Position numbers and translations under genes: made by a program. Shown piece by piece: positions 59,904 through 64,000 of a DNA stretch of 64,000 nucleotides. The notes beneath the pieces are model-generated. The model was given only the letters and a program-made list of their open reading frames with translations. It was not told where the DNA came from and made no database searches. Source of the stretch: Mesoterricola silvestris (lineage in GTDB: Bacteria > Acidobacteriota > Holophagae > Holophagales > Holophagaceae); contig NZ_AP027080.1 in assembly GCF_030295405.1 (NCBI RefSeq), forward strand, positions 3,146,001 to 3,210,000, given 5' to 3'. How positions within the stretch are numbered: position 1 is the stretch's first letter; each line of letters opens with the position of its first letter.

Positions 59904-61987
59904 TTGGAGGCTCCCAGGAAACGGATCAGGCCGTGGATCAGGCTGAACAGCAGGGCCCCGGCCACGGAAAGCCAGCCGAGGACCTCGACCCCCATCACGC
60001 GGCTGTTGCCGATGAGGTAGAAAGACTTGAGCAGGGACCGGTTGTCGAAGGCCGGCTCCTTGCCGGAACGGTCGAGGATGTCCACCCGCTTGCCGCCGTA
60101 GAAGACCGGAACGCCTTCGGGGAGGTAGTCCACCAGATCGACGGCCCGGTGCAGGATGCTGTCCCTGCCATGGCAGGCCTTGCAGTCCCGGATAGCCTGG
60201 GCCTTGCCCATGGTGCTGTGGCTCATGGCCCAGGGAACCACCTCCGCCCGCAGCTCGGGCGCCTCGACGCCGGCGTAGGTCCGGAGCAGCTCCTTGACCA
60301 GGGCCACCTTGGCGGGGGTGTCGTACCGGGCCTGCGGGAAATCGATGATGCCCTCCTTGTCGGCGAAGGCCGCCAGGATCTCGGGCCGGTACTCCCAGCC
60401 GCCCCCGGCCTTGCGGTCCAGGAAGAAGGCCTTCTGCATCTGCCAGGTGAAGGCGGGGCGGCCCTTGGCCTGGTCGAACCAGTAGAGGCCGGTGATGAGG
60501 TTGGTGGGCCGGATCTCCAGGTGCCCGTCCCGGGCGGCGGTGGGCACATAGGCGGGCTTGAAGCCGGTGACTTCGGACTCGGGGTCCACGATGTCCCCCT
60601 TGACGCCGCGGAAGGTGATCTTGCTGGCACCGGTGTCCATGAGGAAGGCCCACTCGTCGCTTCGATAGGCCCAGAAGTGCACCTCGGGGATGTGGCAGGT
60701 CTGGCAGGCCAGCGCCTTGAAGTGCTGGGCCTTGTAGGGAAGGAAGGCGTGGGCCTTCTCCGCGTCATGGCACTCGGAGCAGCCCCGCATGGTGTTGTGG
60801 CGGGTGATGTTGACGGTCTCGGGGGGGATGTTGCCCCGGGCGAAGTTGTGGTCGGGGCGCTTCAGGTATTCGGCCAGGTCCTCGCCCGCGGGCTTGTAGC
60901 TCAGGTGCTTGGAGGGGTCGGCCTGGAGCTTGCGGCCGGGGTTGTTGGGGGAGAAGTGGCAGTCGATGCAACCCAGGCCCTTGGCGGCGTGGATGTCCCA
61001 CGGGTAGTCCATCTTCTCCCTGCCCACGATGTTCGGGGAGCGTGTCTCGCTGATCTTGCTGCCGTTGTACACCCAGCCCGCCTTTTCGGCGCCCCGCAGG
61101 ATATCGGCGTGCTGGATGGGCTGGATCGAGTCCGCCCTGAGGGCCGAGAACCCGTGGCACTGGGCGCAGGCATCCAGAGGAGGGTCGGACAGATCCAGCA
61201 CTTCGGACTTGACGGTTCCGTTGGCATTGAAAGCCTGTCGGTTGTATGAGAAGCGCCCCTTGGCGTCCTTCGAGACGATCCCGCTATTCGCGAGGGTGCC
61301 GTTGTTGGCCCAGCGGAAGGCGCCCGCGGCCATGGCTTCCCTGCGGTAGCCCCGGCTGGCCCGGGGCGTGTGGCACAGGAAGCAGTCCGCCTCGGCCACG
61401 CCGCTCTTGTGCCAGTCCCAGGGCGTCACGGCGCCCGTGAGCCGGTCCCGCACAGTGTAGCTGGGGTCCAGGGGTCCGTCGGCCTTGGCCTCCGGGGAAA
61501 GCAGCTGCCGCCCTTTCAGGTCGAACTCGGAAATGCCTCCGCCGGTGTGGCACACGCCGCACTTGGTCAGCCATTCCGGCTGGGTGAGGTCCACGTCGGC
61601 CGGGTCGGCCACCGTCGCGGGCGTGAGCTGCCGGTTGGGCAGGATCGAGAACTTGCCAAACATGCCGGGCGAGGTGTTGAAGGAAGCGAAACCGTGCCCC
61701 TTCAGCAGGTTTCGATCCATCTCGGTCTTGCCCTGCTGGAAATGGAAGCTGTCGGTGATGAAGGCGTAGTCGTGGCATTCCCCGCAGGTCTTCCGGGTGC
61801 TGATCGCCTTGGCGCTGGCAAGCACGTTCCGGCCATCCTCGTCCTTGAGGACGATCGAGGGGTGGGCCATCCTGAGGGAAGGCTGATTGGGGAGGGCGGC
61901 TGGCAAGGCCATGGCACTCACGAGCAGCGCCAGCGCGAGCCGGGAGTTCCCTCCCCGCCTGGGGAAGGGCCAGGAACCTGGATTCAT
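59900..61987 (-). CDS. Octaheme c-type cytochrome, possibly tetrathionate reductase/HAO-like
   Basis: 695 residues with a signal peptide (about 15-33) and eight CxxCH sites at residues 68, 143, 202, 274, 340, 403, 428 and 602. A C-terminal helix (about 668-690) anchors it. Eight haems plus a b-type partner fit the octaheme tetrathionate reductase-related group; hydroxylamine, nitrite or tetrathionate are plausible substrates, but it may also be an electron conduit. GGAGAT precedes the ATG. Third gene of the sigma-54 operon from 63316. Confidence 0.85.
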   Translation of the reverse strand: MNPGSWPFPRRGGNSRLALALLVSAMALPAALPNQPSLRMAHPSIVLKDEDGRNVLASAKAISTRKTCGECHDYAFITDSFHFQQGKTEMDRNLLKGHGFASFNTSPGMFGKFSILPNRQLTPATVADPADVDLTQPEWLTKCGVCHTGGGISEFDLKGRQLLSPEAKADGPLDPSYTVRDRLTGAVTPWDWHKSGVAEADCFLCHTPRASRGYRREAMAAGAFRWANNGTLANSGIVSKDAKGRFSYNRQAFNANGTVKSEVLDLSDPPLDACAQCHGFSALRADSIQPIQHADILRGAEKAGWVYNGSKISETRSPNIVGREKMDYPWDIHAAKGLGCIDCHFSPNNPGRKLQADPSKHLSYKPAGEDLAEYLKRPDHNFARGNIPPETVNITRHNTMRGCSECHDAEKAHAFLPYKAQHFKALACQTCHIPEVHFWAYRSDEWAFLMDTGASKITFRGVKGDIVDPESEVTGFKPAYVPTAARDGHLEIRPTNLITGLYWFDQAKGRPAFTWQMQKAFFLDRKAGGGWEYRPEILAAFADKEGIIDFPQARYDTPAKVALVKELLRTYAGVEAPELRAEVVPWAMSHSTMGKAQAIRDCKACHGRDSILHRAVDLVDYLPEGVPVFYGGKRVDILDRSGKEPAFDNRSLLKSFYLIGNSRVMGVEVLGWLSVAGALLFSLIHGLIRFLGASK

Positions 61988-62030
61988 TTTGTATCTCCTT
62001 GCGGGTGCTCCGGCGGCCCGGAATGCGAGT

Positions 62031-62957
62031 TCAGTGCTTGGCTGCGGATTGGAGGACCTTGAGGAGATGGTCGAAAAGGCTGGCGTAGGACTTCGCCCCT
62101 GGAATGCCCTCAAGGGAGGAGGGCACCGTGAGCACCGTCAAGCCCGGACGTTCTCTGCAAGCCTCCACATACTCAGGAGGCGTGTTGGGATCCACCAGGA
62201 CGATCTGCGCCTTCATCTGGGTCACGTAGTCCAGCAGCGCGGCCGGGGCCGGCAACTGCCCGGGCGTCGCCTTGCACACGATGAACTTGGGGCCGCCCAT
62301 GCTCGAGAAGTTTTGCCAGCCGCACTGGAAGCTGAAAATCCGGACACCGTGGAGGGGCTTGAGGTCCTTCTTCCACCGGACGAGATCGGCCTTCAGGGCC
62401 GCGATGAAGGCCGCGGCATTGGCATGGAAATAGACTTCCGACGCGGGGGCCGCCTTGCTCAGGCCCTTGGCGACGTTGCGGGCGATCACGGCGCCGTTCT
62501 CGGGATTGAGCCAGAAGAAGGGATCGCCGGCCGAATACAGCGGGTCGGCGAAGCCCTCGCAGGTGCTGAAGGGCACGTTGGTCCGGAAGGCGCTCGGAGA
62601 GACGTCGACCCACTGGACGGCTGCGGTGGTGGCGCCCGGGGCCACCTGCAGAACCTTGTTTATGGCCTCCGTCTCCCGCAGGAAACCCGTCCAGACGATG
62701 ACGCGGGCCTTGGTGAGCAGGTCCTTGGCGGACGCTTCCACGGCCAGGTCCTTCCGCAGGATGCAGCCCTTGAACAGGCTGAAGGTCTCCACCTGGTTGC
62801 CGCCCACCGCCTTGACGATGGCCTCCACGTCGGCCTCGGCCACGGCCACCGGCAGCCGTTTGCCTTCCCCGGCCAAGGCCACGGCCGCCAGCCCTCCGGC
62901 GGCGAAGAGTGTGAGAAGCGCGCGCAGCGCCTTTTTCGTGACAGGGTTGTTCATCAA
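62031..62957 (-). CDS. ZnuA-like periplasmic protein without canonical metal histidines
   Basis: 308 residues with a Sec signal (cleavage near AVALAGEG). Fold of the cluster A-I metal-binding proteins (ZnuA/TroA): LTKARVIVWTGFLRETEAINKVL, AGDPFFWLNPENGAVIARNVA and the late MKAQIVLVDPNTPPEYVEAC. The usual His ligands are missing: HDYE-type, DPH (here DPF) and the third His site have no histidine, while Cys is present in FKGCILRK, FSTCEGF and FSFQCGWQ. No ABC permease or ATPase gene accompanies it. It may bind a different ligand or metal cluster. Confidence 0.8.
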   Translation of the reverse strand: MMNNPVTKKALRALLTLFAAGGLAAVALAGEGKRLPVAVAEADVEAIVKAVGGNQVETFSLFKGCILRKDLAVEASAKDLLTKARVIVWTGFLRETEAINKVLQVAPGATTAAVQWVDVSPSAFRTNVPFSTCEGFADPLYSAGDPFFWLNPENGAVIARNVAKGLSKAAPASEVYFHANAAAFIAALKADLVRWKKDLKPLHGVRIFSFQCGWQNFSSMGGPKFIVCKATPGQLPAPAALLDYVTQMKAQIVLVDPNTPPEYVEACRERPGLTVLTVPSSLEGIPGAKSYASLFDHLLKVLQSAAKH

Positions 62958-63316
62958 GCACCTCCAGGAATGGGCGGGTTGCCGGGCGCACCAGGAATCC
63001 GGAAACGGGGTTCATGCAGAGCCCCCGTCGTGAATGCCGTGAGGACCTCGCGCACCTCCCCGGCGATGCCGGACAGCACCTGGATGCCCATGGCCTCCAG
63101 GTGTATCTTCAGGACCGTCCCGATGGCTCCGCAGAGCAGCATTTCCGTGCCCATGGCCTGGAGCCTCACGGCCTTCTCGAAAGGGTCGGTTGGTCGGCAC
63201 TTCTTGTTCGCGAGCTTCTGGAAGGCCATGCCTTCCACCTGCCAGAAGGTGACCCTGTGGCAGAAATCAAAGGTCGGCGAAACACGACCATGAAAAGTTG
63301 GAACGGCCACCAGCAT
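62954..63316 (-). CDS. NifX/COG1433-type protein
   Basis: 120 residues. MLVAVPTFHGRVSPTFDFCHRVTF, MGTEMLLCGAIGTVLKIHLEAMGIQVLSG and GEVREVLTAFTTG follow the dinitrogenase cofactor fold, with Cys in FDFCH. It differs clearly from the copy at 49.6 kb. GGAGG seven bases before the ATG at 63316 fixes the start. Heads the operon behind the sigma-54 promoter; its stop overlaps the ZnuA-like start. Confidence 0.75.
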   Translation of the reverse strand: MLVAVPTFHGRVSPTFDFCHRVTFWQVEGMAFQKLANKKCRPTDPFEKAVRLQAMGTEMLLCGAIGTVLKIHLEAMGIQVLSGIAGEVREVLTAFTTGALHEPRFRIPGAPGNPPIPGGA

Positions 63317-63336
63317 GAAACCTCCAGTCATGGGAG

Positions 63337-63353
63337 GGCAAACGGCGGGCCAA
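63337..63353 (-). promoter_or_regulatory. Sigma-54 promoter of the NifX-octaheme operon
   Basis: On the minus strand TTGGCCCGCCGTTTGCC matches TTGGCACGNNNNTTGCW except at two positions, with GG and GC ten bases apart. The start point would be near 63327, just before the GGAGG and ATG at 63316. Confidence 0.72.
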
Positions 63354-63412
63354 AACGTTAACTGATATTTTAATTACACTTTATTTGCAAAATTGCCACT
63401 GAGTCGCTGCCT

Positions 63413-63466
63413 GATTGCAAAGCGCACCCCTCCCAAGGGGCTTGAGATTGCAACCTGCACCCTCCG
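63413..63466. promoter_or_regulatory. Tandem 21-bp direct repeats, candidate enhancer sites
   Basis: GATTGCAAAGCGCACCCCTCC (63413-63433) and GATTGCAACCTGCACCCTCC (63446-63465) share the order GATTGCAA, GCACCC, TCC and start 33 bases apart, about three turns of the helix. They lie 60-110 bases upstream of the sigma-54 element, the normal distance for binding sites of an enhancer-binding protein. A further TTGCAA occurs at 63385. Confidence 0.55.
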
Positions 63467-63467
63467 T

Positions 63468-64000
63468 TCAGATCCGCTTCAGTTTTCGCCAAAGGGTGGT
63501 CTTGTTAATGCCCAGTTCCTTGGCGACTTCCACCCGGTTGCCGCCATGGCGTTCCATGGCCGCCAGGATCATGGTCCTTTCCATCCCCTTGAGATCCGGC
63601 GCCGCGGGCACGTCGGCCCTGGCCCTCCAGGGCGCGGCCAGGGTCGGAGGCAGGCATTCCGGGCGGATCAAGGTGTGCCTGCACAACACGCAGGCATGCT
63701 CGACCGCGTTCTCCAATTCCCGGATATTGCCCGGCCACCCATAGCGCATGAGCGCTGCCATGGCCTCCGGCGTGAAGCCGCGGACCTGCTTCCCGTGCAG
63801 GCCATTCTGCTTCTCCAGGAAGCGGTGGGCCAGGGCCGGAATATCCTCCGCCCTTTCGCGCAGAGGGGGGATTGCAATCTGCAATACGTTCAACCGGTAA
63901 TAGAGGTCCTCGCGGAACCGCCCCGCTTCCATCTCGGCGCGCAGATCCTTGTGGGTCGCGGCCACGAAACGCACATTGGCCTTGAGGGTGCCGTTGGACC
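63468..64000 (-). CDS. Sigma-54 enhancer-binding regulator, N-terminal part outside window
   Basis: About 177 C-terminal residues; the gene runs off the window end. The AAA+ sensor region is typical: VRFVAATHKDLRAEM, FREDLYYRLNVLQIAIPPLRERAEDI and YGWPGNIRELENAVEHA. A Fis-type helix-turn-helix ends it (GGNRVEVAKELGINKTTLWRKL). The GAFTGA loop and signal domain lie beyond 64000. It ends two bases from the tandem repeats and is transcribed toward the sigma-54 operon, so it is the obvious candidate activator of that operon. Confidence 0.9.
   Translation of the reverse strand, partial: SNGTLKANVRFVAATHKDLRAEMEAGRFREDLYYRLNVLQIAIPPLRERAEDIPALAHRFLEKQNGLHGKQVRGFTPEAMAALMRYGWPGNIRELENAVEHACVLCRHTLIRPECLPPTLAAPWRARADVPAAPDLKGMERTMILAAMERHGGNRVEVAKELGINKTTLWRKLKRI

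Overview
The window is one continuous stretch of a GC-rich bacterial chromosome with dense, short-gapped operons on both strands. The mix of genes fits an anaerobic or facultative, flagellated member of the Acidobacteriota, probably near Geothrix/Holophaga: an FlhA-FlhF-FlhG-FliA-FliM-FliN flagellar operon, HydF/HydE for [FeFe]-hydrogenase assembly, a multiheme cytochrome system, sigma-54 promoters, and lysine catabolism by the 2-oxoadipate to D-2-hydroxyglutarate route. The taxonomic placement is inference from gene content only. No insertion sequence, CRISPR array, rRNA or phage region was seen.

Layout. 1-5.1 kb: truncated comEC, a secreted protein, a pseudokinase/TonB-C-like membrane protein and a DUF2344 protein. 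5.1-5.8 kb: a gene-free stretch with two strong hairpins. 12.0 to 5.8 kb (minus): mazG, a fused aroD-aroE, a degenerate NtrC-type regulator, a MoxR ATPase, a RodZ-like protein and a conserved protein of unknown function, apparently one operon. 16.5 to 12.1 kb (minus): an aconitase-family enzyme with swapped domain order, 2-oxoadipate dioxygenase (HglS) and an FAD-linked D-2-hydroxyglutarate dehydrogenase. 19.2 to 17.0 kb (minus): flgF-flgG-flgA behind a clear sigma-54 promoter. 19.3-21.6 kb: moaE, lysine 6-aminotransferase and RNase HI. 21.9-28.5 kb: YqgE, a membrane protein, a hybrid histidine kinase and a two-subunit amino-acid dehydrogenase. 28.7-32.3 kb: an aspartase-like lyase, hydF and hydE. 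32.6-38.5 kb: a flavoprotein lipoprotein, a CDF exporter, an AsmA-like protein and an Ig-like lipoprotein. 38.6-45.8 kb: the flagellar operon. 46.2-48.7 kb: glmS, a membrane protein, tRNA-Val and a terminator.

The last 15 kb is an accessory metal/redox island. On the plus strand (48.8-54.3 kb) is a locus resembling the 'orange protein' (ORP) MinD-ATPase/COG1433 loci of sulfate reducers: a truncated NifX-type gene, a decayed ferredoxin-MinD ATPase pseudogene, an intact NifX-type gene, a receiver-like/hotdog fusion, a PLP gamma-lyase, an IscU-Mrp fusion, a TrmO-fold protein and a CGGC protein. Facing it (59.2 to 54.5 kb, minus) is a copper-type operon: SCO1, a small membrane protein, an ABC permease and ATPase, a polytopic membrane protein and two NosL-like proteins. 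A near-identical palindrome sits in front of both operons. Further right (63.3 to 59.3 kb, minus) a second NifX-type protein, a metal-binding-type periplasmic protein lacking the usual histidines, an octaheme cytochrome c and a cytochrome b form an operon with a good sigma-54 promoter, tandem 21-bp upstream repeats and an adjacent enhancer-binding regulator cut by the window end.
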